DNA from: Hyalella azteca
Taxonomy: Eukaryota; Arthropoda; Malacostraca; Amphipoda; Hyalellidae
Length of the DNA: 64,000 nt
Assembly: GCF_000764305.2 (NCBI RefSeq)
Contig: NW_025945881.1
Location: 124,001-188,000, forward strand
Direction of reading: 5' to 3'
The notes beneath the pieces were generated by a model. The model made no database searches and was not told where the DNA came from. It was given only the letters and a program-made list of their open reading frames with translations. This document shows, piece by piece, positions 60,601 through 64,000 of this stretch (its first letter is position 1; each line of letters opens with the position of its first letter). A program made the translations under genes and the position numbers.

Positions 60601-61362
60601 AGGTCAGAACCTCTGTTACAACTGAGAAAGGGTTGGAGATATAACACTCATAAAAATGAAGCCTGGTGTAGGTCAGAACCTCTGCCACAACAGAGCAAGG
60701 GTTGGAGATATAACACTCATAAAAATGAAGCTTGGCGTAGGTCAGAACCTCTGCCACAACAGCTCAGGGCGACCATAAAAATATTCTTAAGATATAATAC
60801 CCATAAACAGGAAACAATGTGGCTCTTGTCAGAACCATGTCATAGCCGCCCTTGACGCTCATGGGTAGGGAAAGTAATTCTTCACGAAAAAATAGCATAC
60901 GATAATGTAGAACCTCGGCCACAATAGCTTGTGCCGAACTAATGCTGAATAAATAATATACTCATAAAAGGGAAATATCGGACCTTCGGTTAGTACCTTG
61001 CTATAACAGCCCTACACAACGCACAAAACTGGAATTGTAGTTCAATTAGATAGCAATGTCATTTTTACCGTTAAATTGGCGTGGTGAGTCTTTACCTGTA
61101 AATTGAGGTGGTTAGTCCTTTACTGTAAAAAGAAGTGCTAAGTTTTTACCTGTGAATAGGAATGAATAGTCCTTACCTGTTAATATAGGAGTGAATAGTC
61201 CTTATATGTTAATAGTAGTTGCAGATCCTCACCTGTAAATAGGAGTAGTTAGTCCTTTTTTGAACCACAGCAGCAGCAATATGGCGTCGTCGCCGGGATG
61301 CTGCACGTTGCAGGGTAGCGCTGTGCTGCCGCCCACCACACCCACCACCTCCACCACAGCGA
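30476..61362 (-). CDS. side: Sidestep-like Ig/FN3 transmembrane protein (multi-exon, partial)
   Basis: Sidestep proteins are type I membrane proteins of the Ig superfamily. In flies, Side on muscle attracts Beat-bearing motor axons. Exons found (minus strand, gene order): 61233-61362 and 56971-57179 (Ig1), 56112-56228 and 54643-55002 (Ig2), 48258-48412 and 45658-45799 (Ig3), 41386-41516 and 40405-40564 (Ig4), [Ig5 missing, N gap], 36550-36725 (FN3 first half), [FN3 second half missing], 32674-33577 (transmembrane and cytoplasm), 30476-30688 (C terminus). Phases match at every junction between adjacent visible exons. Diagnostic strings are LYHCRVDFRKQPTK, RPPPVITWWNN, DDVYFECIIDANP and VSNQSLVLQ. 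The signal-peptide exon is not identified. Which of the several Side paralogues this is cannot be decided. Confidence 0.9.
30689..32156. other. Last side intron
   Basis: Contains a four-copy 60-bp tandem repeat (30880-31105), a (TA)n tract near 31990-32035, and an unexplained GC-richer block at 31395-31500. Confidence 0.5.
30880..31105. repeat. About 60-bp tandem repeat, 4 copies
   Basis: Units share TTCATAAATAGC followed by GTGTTCGGGGTGCAGTCGTA. Confidence 0.75.
32128..32406. mobile_element. Hairpin MITE with about 85-bp arms
   Basis: The left arm (about 32160-32247, ending ATTATGGCTCGCCCC) and right arm (about 32318-32405, starting GGGGCGAGCCATAAT) are inverted copies, both containing CTTGTGGACTAAAAAGTAGA or its complement. 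A 35-bp piece of the left arm is also directly repeated at 32128-32162. Inserted in a side intron. Confidence 0.8.
32674..33577 (-). CDS. side: side transmembrane and cytoplasmic exon, frame break inside
   Basis: The acceptor is TGCTTGCAG|TT. The first frame encodes a Ser/Gly-rich juxtamembrane stalk, one membrane span (ALGVGVGLLIVVIILIV, roughly residues 56-72) and a basic stop-transfer RITIRVRTHGVR, and continues to HTGSCSDRD. The second frame begins near GYSGTPYHPPMPSESNAPIT and runs to RINARHQ. Changing between them needs one extra base, or a 110-nt intron (33178-33287, GT-AG, after GRL). The exon ends at CAG|GCAAGT, a GC-AG donor, the only choice that keeps the last exon open. Confidence 0.75.
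33578..35430. other. side intron; FN3 second-half exon not found
   Basis: I searched the minus strand for the second half of the FN3 domain between 33.6 and 36.5 kb and found none. A short array of AGAGCATCAAT units sits near 34780-34830. The rest is AT-rich. Confidence 0.4.
35431..35663 (+). mobile_element. Solo/partial LTR with primer-binding-like site
   Basis: A 215-bp segment starts TGTAGCAACATCCCGCC and ends ATCTTTACA (TG...CA), with an AATAAA inside. It is directly followed by CTGGTGACCCCAGAGTGA, the form of the tRNA primer site of many Gypsy/BEL LTR retrotransposons. No gag-pol follows. Confidence 0.5.
35703..35900. repeat. 42-bp tandem repeat, about 5 copies
   Basis: Units of the form GTGCTCATTGCGTCGAGTGT followed by AGACCACTAAGTGGACAAAGCT. 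Since 42 is a multiple of three, the minus strand stays open as repeated VVYTRRNEHSFVHL. Ends at the adapter junction. Confidence 0.85.
35901..35938. other. Tn5/Nextera mate-pair junction adapter (assembly artefact)
   Basis: An inverted pair of the 19-bp Tn5 mosaic end, AGATGTGTATAAGAGACAG, joined head to head with one mismatch. This is the known Nextera mate-pair circularisation junction, so the sequences to its left and right need not be contiguous in the genome. Confidence 0.95.
35939..36090. repeat. Direct repeat pair, about 68 bp
   Basis: GAGTACTGCAGACCGCTGGA through TTTTAAAACGGATT occurs at 35939-36005 and again at about 36021-36087. The first copy begins at the adapter. Confidence 0.85.
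36310..36575. repeat. 135-bp tandem duplication containing the FN3 exon's 3' edge
   Basis: Copy A (36310-36436) and copy B (36445-36575) both start ACCGATTATTGAGTATCAC and end with the last 25 or so coding bases of the FN3 exon plus its donor (minus strand CCGGAGTTCCTG|GTCAGT). Copy B is attached to the real exon. Copy A is a decoy in the intron. Confidence 0.85.
36550..36725 (-). CDS. side: side FN3 exon (first half)
   Basis: A 176-nt exon between GAGTGCAG and GTCAGT encodes KPESPSNCTV, LRIVCMAGEDGGSEAAFHLR and VVNLTAASPEFL. This is the A-E strand part of the Side FN3 domain (P-PxNCT, VxCxxGxDGG). It starts with GG, completing a Gly codon split after one base, exactly what the Ig5-derived repeat unit (HIVPAG|) supplies. 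High GC. Confidence 0.85.
36726..39625. other. side intron, nothing recognised
   Basis: AT-rich. I looked here for an Ig5 exon and saw none. Confidence 0.4.
39626..40231. repeat. 40-bp minisatellite derived from the Ig5 exon 3' end and donor
   Basis: About 15 units in two subfamilies (CGGCACATTATTATAGAGGC on the left, CGGCACAATGTGGTAGAGGC on the right). On the minus strand a right-hand unit reads GAGCCTTGTCTCTACCACAT then TGTGCCGGCCG|GTGAGTGG. Translated, this is EPCLYHIVPAG followed by a consensus splice donor. That is the expected end of Side Ig5 and its phase-1 junction to the FN3 exon. The array abuts the N gap. Confidence 0.8.
40232..40328. other. 97-base assembly gap; inferred site of the side Ig5 exon
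   Basis: A run of N. By gene order it lies between the Ig4b donor (40405) and an array made from the Ig5 exon's 3' edge, so the missing Ig5 exon is most simply placed here. The gap length is probably nominal. Confidence 0.7.
40329..40396. repeat. (ATAAT)n microsatellite
   Basis: Thirteen or so 5-bp units between the N gap and the Ig4b splice donor, beginning only about 10 bases past the donor. Confidence 0.95.
40405..40564 (-). CDS. side: side Ig4 second exon
   Basis: A 160-nt exon between CCCTTAG and GTGAGT encodes NEVLWHNISGGVIVSNQSLV and AGSYTCHAYNRVGDG through to LRLDVK. It contains the second Ig cysteine (YTCHA) and the Side-specific SNQSLVLQ. Phase 0 in, phase 1 out. Confidence 0.85.
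40565..41385. other. side intron, nothing recognised
   Basis: AT-rich intron between the two Ig4 exons. The 79-codon ORF at 40673-40912 (plus) has no supporting motif. Confidence 0.4.
41386..41516 (-). CDS. side: side Ig4 first exon
   Basis: A 131-nt exon between TTCGCAG and GTAAGT encodes IPKAHARFGASLDAKNIKED, then DDVYFECIIDANP and VSWRHD. It has the first Ig cysteine and core Trp. The initial AC joins the T left by the Ig3b exon to make Tyr (LSVLYIPK). Confidence 0.85.
41880..44950. repeat. Direct segmental duplication, two units of about 1.4-1.7 kb
   Basis: Unit 1 (about 41940-43544) and unit 2 (about 43680-44946) share AACATTCTAAGC, GTCTAGGCAGCGCTA, CCAAGCCTCGCGCTTCGCAT and CAACATTAC-GGGGTGAAT, in the same order. 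Both end in a fragment of the Ig3b exon. They are linked by irregular ATAACTAGCATAAC-type satellite. Confidence 0.75.
43060..45660. repeat. Irregular CATAACTAG satellite with embedded exon fragments
   Basis: Words such as CATAACTAGCATCACATAAC recur for more than 1 kb in patches. Pieces of the Ig3b exon are embedded at 43481-43544, 44905-44946, 45387-45417 and 45519-45582. Confidence 0.8.
45028..45233. repeat. Foldback with interstitial telomeric tract
   Basis: Inner arms about 45106-45139 (ACTGGCCGGAGCGCAGCAGG...) and 45180-45214 (...CCTGTTGCGCTCCGGCCAGT) are inverted. Outer arms (CTTCACGGCTTTTGGC... / TTTGGCGCTGTGAAG) continue the pairing. The loop holds four CCTAA units (45152-45172), the complement of the arthropod telomere repeat TTAGG. 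Confidence 0.75.
45658..45799 (-). CDS. side: side Ig3 second exon
   Basis: A 142-nt exon between CTGTTTCAG and GTGCGT encodes TSSNGNVTTSTLMFTAESGD and DGALLSCVAESFATATSV through to LLSVL. It holds the second Ig3 cysteine (LLSCVAE). Phase 0 in, phase 1 out, giving Tyr with the next exon. Its last 50 or so bases are copied four times in the following intron, and 30 bases of its 5' half recur at 45857-45888. Confidence 0.85.
46010..46205 (+). mobile_element. tRNA-derived SINE
   Basis: Box A TGGCGCAACGGTAAAGG and box B GGAGTTCGAATCC are spaced like a tRNA, but the stems do not pair well. A body follows (GCAGGGACTTCTTCAAGTCG ... CTACATGTCTGACATTGTTA) that recurs inverted and truncated at 47975-48062. 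Confidence 0.65.
46295..46500. mobile_element. GGTGGCCA-rich MITE relic, copy A
   Basis: Contains GGTGGCCACTGGTGGC, CACCGGTGCCAATGGG and GGTGGCCATTGGCAGGTTAT. The last word recurs inverted in copy B (47680-47865). Non-coding. Confidence 0.45.
46501..47545. other. side intron (Ig3a to Ig3b)
   Basis: Holds a 39-bp array at 46715-46870. The remainder is AT-rich with no exon seen. Confidence 0.4.
46715..46870. repeat. 39-bp tandem repeat, 4 copies
   Basis: Units share AACGACATTTATGG and AATGGTCAAATATC. Confidence 0.75.
47680..47865 (-). mobile_element. GGTGGCCA-rich MITE relic, copy B
   Basis: Begins AGGTGGAGCACCGATGG and ends CCATCGATGGCCACCT. It shares GGTGGCCATCGGCAGGTTAT (minus strand) with copy A. 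Confidence 0.5.
47975..48062 (-). mobile_element. Truncated SINE copy
   Basis: The complement reads GGGCAGGGACTTTTCTTCAA ... GGCTACATGTCTGACATTGT, matching the body of the SINE at 46010 without its tRNA head. Confidence 0.7.
48258..48412 (-). CDS. side: side Ig3 first exon
   Basis: A 155-nt exon between TGTTGCAG and GTGAGT encodes AALNIKLMTPSGSIEAGREY, QVMCQVSGARPPPVITWWNN and ASRVLQRAVET. It has the first Ig cysteine and core WW. It starts with TG, completing Leu from the C left by the preceding exon (DMN-L-AAL). Confidence 0.9.
48371..48497. repeat. 64-bp tandem duplication of the Ig3a acceptor and exon start
   Basis: TAGACCCCGACGGCGTCATT through CATAAATAATCAAA occurs at 48371-48434 and again at 48435-48497. 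The second copy duplicates 42 coding bases and a full 3' splice site upstream of the real exon. Confidence 0.95.
48498..51460. other. side intron (Ig2b to Ig3a), left half
   Basis: AT-rich DNA, plus a GC-elevated non-coding block at 49255-50060 that begins with the hairpin GGGGGCCGCAGGCCCCC. This block looks like a repeat, but no second copy is in the window. No exon was found. A 100-codon ORF at 50208-50510 (minus) lacks any motif. Confidence 0.4.
51465..51735. repeat. About 92-bp tandem repeat, 3 copies
   Basis: Units contain TTCGCAATATCGGTGTCTTT, GAGATACCGGCCTGACAC and CAGCACCAGGCT. The last copy is degenerate. Confidence 0.85.
51792..52799. mobile_element. TTAA-type MITE, copy 2 (complete)
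   Basis: A 1008-bp element with inverted ends GGGGAGCGTCTAACCC / GGGTAGACGCTCCCC and exact TTAA duplications at 51788-51791 and 52800-52803. Non-coding. Its right half contains a 130-bp tandem duplication (about 52485-52612 and 52615-52745; GTACCGTTGGATAGG in both). Confidence 0.85.
52804..53860. other. side intron; structured GC-rich block
   Basis: Mostly AT-rich. 52985-53115 is GC-rich with a strong stem-loop (GCGGGTCATGCTACCT / AGGTAGCGTGATCCGC) followed by smaller GCGC-type hairpins. Confidence 0.4.
53865..54190. repeat. About 55-62-bp tandem repeat, 5-6 copies
   Basis: Units share CCCACTGGGTTTAGGTCAAG and TCAGGAACAGGTTCGGTTAG. The rightmost copies are most alike. Confidence 0.85.
54191..54642. 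other. side intron, immediately 3' of the Ig2b exon
   Basis: No exon seen. A short ACACTAAAGCTAGA repeat lies at 54530-54575. Confidence 0.4.
54643..55002 (-). CDS. side: side Ig2 second exon, long
   Basis: A 360-nt exon between CATCCACAG and GTGAGT. It starts KPPPTVVWFEDTRLLDSLME (core Trp) and ends LKKLLTCEASNNNITLPTSV (second cysteine). Between them lies about 45 residues more than a normal Ig needs, including sequons NYS, NIS and NFT. Phase 1 in and out, both consistent. Confidence 0.9.
55003..56111. other. side intron within Ig2
   Basis: AT-rich, nothing recognised. Confidence 0.4.
56112..56228 (-). CDS. side: side Ig2 first exon
   Basis: A 117-nt exon between CACTGCAG and GTGAGT encodes PPTSVVVYEGSSLPHAVSSV and VGPLHEGDMVTLTCVAQG (first Ig2 cysteine). 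It starts with TG, completing Val (SVV-V-PPTS), and ends with G, completing Gly (AQG-G-KPPP). Confidence 0.9.
56229..56970. other. side intron (Ig1b to Ig2a)
   Basis: AT-rich, nothing recognised. Confidence 0.4.
56971..57179 (-). CDS. side: side Ig1 second exon
   Basis: A 209-nt exon between TTCTCAG and GTGAGT encodes YDDRSGSSRRTSHWSAEDAL, GARASLEVLSLPAQL and EDDAGLYHCRVDFRKQPTK. The HWS...LGxRA and YxCRVDFRxxPT signatures are hallmarks of Sidestep Ig1. Confidence 0.9.
57180..60400. other. side intron (Ig1a to Ig1b)
   Basis: AT-rich, with no exon or clear element seen apart from the arrays listed at its right end. Confidence 0.4.
60405..60765. repeat. 66-69-bp minisatellite, about 5-6 copies
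   Basis: Units of the form AACCTCTGCCACAACAGAGC ... GGAGATATAACACTCATAAA ... CTTGGCGTAGGTCAG. The minus strand is open as a 23-residue repeat (HFYECYISNPCSVVAEV), simply because the unit is a multiple of three. Diverged copies continue to about 61020. Confidence 0.85.
61086..61232. repeat. 30-bp array built on the Ig1a exon's 3' edge and donor
   Basis: Minus-strand units GGACTAACCACCTCAATTTACAG|GTAAAG, GGACTATTCATTCC...CACAG|GTAAAA and GGACTATTCACTCC...AACAG|GTAAGG are variants of the true exon end GGACTAACTACTCCTATTTACAG|GTGAGG at 61233. Each keeps a usable donor. Confidence 0.8.
61233..61362 (-). CDS. side: side Ig1 first exon
   Basis: A 130-nt exon between TTTCCAAG and GTGAGG encodes AVVEVVGVVGGSTALPCNVQ, then DDAILLLLWFKKGLTTPIY. 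It has the first Ig cysteine (LPC) and core Trp (LWFKK), the Side Ig1 A-C' strands. Phase 2 out (AG+G = Arg) joins to YDDRSG. The upstream exon must end with one base. Confidence 0.85.
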
Positions 61363-63156
61363 CTTGGAAAAAAACATAACAATTCTATTAGTTTAAAGTG
61401 TTTTTTAGTTTACAAATTATTCACAATCTTTTACAGAAAGACACTTTATTTTCCTAGAATGGTCTCAAGATTTCGATCATTCGTTCCTGAATGATATCGC
61501 TTTTCAATGGCAATAGGATTGTTAGTTTTTGAGCTGTTCAGTTCGATCACGTAATAGACATTTTCACTCGACCGTAGCAAATTCCATGTGTAAATTAAAG
61601 CCTTTGTTCACGGAGATCATAATATCGGAATTATTTAATCACAAACTTCATATATATTCACAAACTTCAAATATATTCTTAAAATATATTATATATAACA
61701 ATTCAATTATAACTTATTTTAGAATATTCCAATAATTGGCTATCGACCTCTCGAGGCACTCGAGTACTCTGAACTCAGAAGAAGTGCTGCTCATTTCTGA
61801 GCCCCAGTTAATTTAAAGTATTCTCCGCAATATTAGTTGTGAAATTATCTTCAATTCTTAAATTAATACACCGCTTCTAAAGAATAAATGAATAAATTCT
61901 TTCATATGAGAGCGCCAGCTTAGGCACAGATTCATTAGCAGCTAATGCACAGCAGCTTATGCACATATTCATTAAAATTTATTTACCCGTTTTATCAAAT
62001 AAAAAAGACAATATAACGGAAAATATTATTGAAATTTGAAGTAATGAAATCGCCGCGTTTTCCCTGAAACTGCGTGACTTGGTTTGAAATTTTCAAGTTC
62101 AAGGTAAATAATCACACAATTGTATTGATGTTTGAGATTTACAAGAAACCAAATGTACGGTCTCCTTAATTTAAAATATAAATGTAAGTTATTGTATGAA
62201 ATTTAACAAGATAATTGAAAAGTCTTAAGTTGTTGCGACAGAATTTTACTCATTGTAAAATTCATTATTCCAGTTCAGATTTCCGTCATGCATCACAAGT
62301 GACGTCAAATGAAAAATTATGATGCATGACTACTTTGTCTATGATGAGACCTCAAGTAAATCTTAACATTAAATCATCACTCAGAAGGAACTGGGGGTTG
62401 AGACTGTCCAGTGATTGAAACATTTTCTTCTTCATTTGAATCGAGCGTTAGCAATGTGAATATTCTGATTTTATTTGCATTTCTATCAGGGGAGTACTTA
62501 TTTCATTAGCTTGCCAAAATTGCAAGTTCATGATGTTATTGTTGATGTCAATTTAGAGTGGAGTAGTTTAGACTTAAGGAAGATACAATTAAGATACTAG
62601 AATGAAAGCACCAACTCCGTTTGCATATTTTAATACAAGGAATCACTGTCCTCGTTTCTAAAGAGACCAGCACTAAAGCAACATCTTCGAGTGTTCAGAA
62701 AAACTACCTCTTGACTGACAGTAGAAGTTATACTAGTTGACGTAAAACTTTGCTCCACGTCACGCTGAATGTGGTAAATATAAATCTTTTGCCCGTATTT
62801 TTATGCTGCTACTTCTGTTTCTACCTTAGTGATTCCAATGAGACATAAACGAAGATAATGCGAGGCCCTGACATTCCTCGCCAACCTTTGACCTGCTGCG
62901 ACATCGACCCCTGGACGTGTCTGCTCAGCGCTGCAGGATGTGAACTGCAGGCGTCCTTGAATAATTTATAGTAGGCGCTCCATGTCGTCTGGTTTTTCTT
63001 ATTTGATGACACAGCTAAAAATGCAGTTCCGTAAATATTATCCTGACGCCGGAAAATTACTAAAGATAATTTTGCATTTTACATGTTCATTACGGAATTT
63101 TTCGAATTTTTGCATAATTTCTTTGCCTTAAGTGCCAAGCTCGAAAATCAGGCCTT
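61363..63156. other. Upstream side intron or flank
   Basis: The side signal-peptide exon was sought but not identified. A GC-richer minus-strand open segment at 62821-63012 has a short hydrophobic stretch (RIIFVYVSL) before a CTAAG|GTAG donor, but that donor is in the wrong phase for Ig1a. Confidence 0.35.
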
Positions 63157-63603
63157 TTAGATGCAAATAAAATTACACGAAAATATACCTGGAAGGACTC
63201 GACCGCCTCCTGGAAATTTCGCACCCATGCTTCTTAGAAGTTTCAAATATTGACCAATCTCTTGAAGCTTCACATATTGACTGAATTTTGAAGCATCGAT
63301 AGATGAGAGAGACGCCCGGCACTTCGCTTCAATTTGGGCATCGGCGATGATAAAGCCATTATGATGCAGATATTGCCAGGCATCCCTGCTAGAAATAACA
63401 GCGCCGATTTGCAACTCTAGCGCCGGAGAAAATAAGTTCGCTCTAAATTTGCATTTGTCCGAGCGATTTTCTCCGACGAAAGCAGTTACCAGGAAATAAA
63501 AATTTCTGGGAGCCCGGCAGCACTTAGGCACGGTAAATTTTCCTGTGGCATTTAGTTTAGAATGACATAAAGCCAAATTTTGAGACAATTTTTTTATCAC
63601 CAA
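63157..63603 (-). CDS. Unassigned 148-codon ORF, possible upstream exon
   Basis: An open frame with GTG as the nominal start, containing PRNFYFLVTAFVGENRSDKC and SSIDASKFSQYVKLQEIGQY. No domain recognised and no signal peptide. It contains a possible donor, CTTCCAG|GTATAT, at 63188/63187, which would leave one base, the phase the Ig1a exon needs (VLP-V-AVVEVV). Sidestep proteins normally have only a short leader before Ig1, so this may be coincidence. Confidence 0.2.
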   Translation of the reverse strand: MVIKKLSQNLALCHSKLNATGKFTVPKCCRAPRNFYFLVTAFVGENRSDKCKFRANLFSPALELQIGAVISSRDAWQYLHHNGFIIADAQIEAKCRASLSSIDASKFSQYVKLQEIGQYLKLLRSMGAKFPGGGRVLPGIFSCNFICI

Positions 63604-64000
63604 AAATATTTACTGCAGACAGCCTGATTTTGAAAAATATAAAATGCTCAAACTTTCTCACCTGCCTCATTAAGTTTCGATCATTGTCAATAAAAACTCC
63701 GGCGTTTACCAAAATAACGTCTGACTTCAATCAATGGAGAAAAACATCAATTTAAAAACAATTCAAAGTAAAATATTATGAAAAAAATATTCTGTTTCGC
63801 GTTGGACTTTCAACTCCTACAATTTCTTGCAATCTGAACTCACGTAAAAAAAAGTATTGATGTAGATTTGTTGAAGTTATAACGGATCAAGCAGCGAGCG
63901 ACCGTAGTGAAGATTACTATGGTATATACTATTTTTTGCATCATTCCGAGTAAATTTTCCTGTCATGGTTGCTGCTGCCAATTTGGCTTCAATTAAAGAC
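63604..64000. other. Unassigned AT-rich end of window
   Basis: No gene or repeat structure recognised. Confidence 0.35.

Noticed and set aside
60257..60757. 166-codon ORF as a secreted repeat protein
   Set aside because: It is a 66-69-bp minisatellite frame with no start context, signal peptide or splice link.
62821..63012. side signal-peptide exon
   Set aside because: The hydrophobic stretch is short and the only donor leaves two bases, whereas Ig1a needs one.

Overview
This is eukaryotic, AT-rich DNA with long introns and many repeats. It most likely comes from an arthropod, probably a crustacean. The evidence is a sidestep-type Ig/FN3 gene, a TTAGG-type interstitial telomere tract, tRNA-derived SINEs, LINE, hAT, TTAA-type and LTR elements, and compact exons of higher GC in AT-rich DNA. 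Species cannot be named from sequence alone. Two assembly lesions are visible: a 97-base N gap (40232-40328), and a retained Tn5/Nextera mate-pair junction adapter (35901-35938), so some breaks below may be artefacts.

Two protein-coding genes are well supported, both on the minus strand. (1) MED29 (intersex), a Mediator subunit, occupies 1582-3838 with five coding exons visible. Its last exon is not seen and probably lies left of base 1. Exon 2 carries a one-base frame break. (2) A sidestep (side)-like axon-guidance surface receptor/ligand fills the right half of the window, from its stop codon at 30476 to at least 61362. Exon phases join perfectly through Ig1 (two exons), Ig2 (two), Ig3 (two) and Ig4 (two). 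Then come a missing Ig5 exon (inferred to lie in the N gap), the first half of an FN3 domain, a missing FN3 second half, a transmembrane/cytoplasmic exon and a final cytoplasmic exon. The signal-peptide exon is not identified.

Layout: 1-1560, Tc1/mariner and LINE relics beside the MED29 3' part. 1.6-3.8 kb, MED29. 4.5-10.8 kb, a nest of transposable elements (TTAA MITE with a nested hAT MITE, hAT terminus, a 1-kb palindromic element, dimeric tRNA-SINE, 5'-truncated LINE). 10.8-30.4 kb, AT-rich DNA with minisatellites and one cluster of orphan plus-strand ORFs (16.57-17.74 kb). 30.4-61.4 kb, the side gene, whose introns are filled with minisatellites, a segmental duplication, a solo LTR, SINEs and MITEs. 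61.4-64 kb, upstream sequence with one unassigned 148-codon ORF.

The most striking observation is that tandem repeats in the side introns are built from pieces of the gene's own exon edges, with splice sites included. The 40-bp minisatellite at 39.63-40.23 kb repeats the 3' end of the otherwise missing Ig5 exon together with its GTGAGT donor. Similar edge duplications occur at the Ig1a donor, the Ig3a acceptor, the Ig3b donor (four scattered copies) and the FN3a donor. The gene thus contains many decoy splice sites next to the authentic ones.
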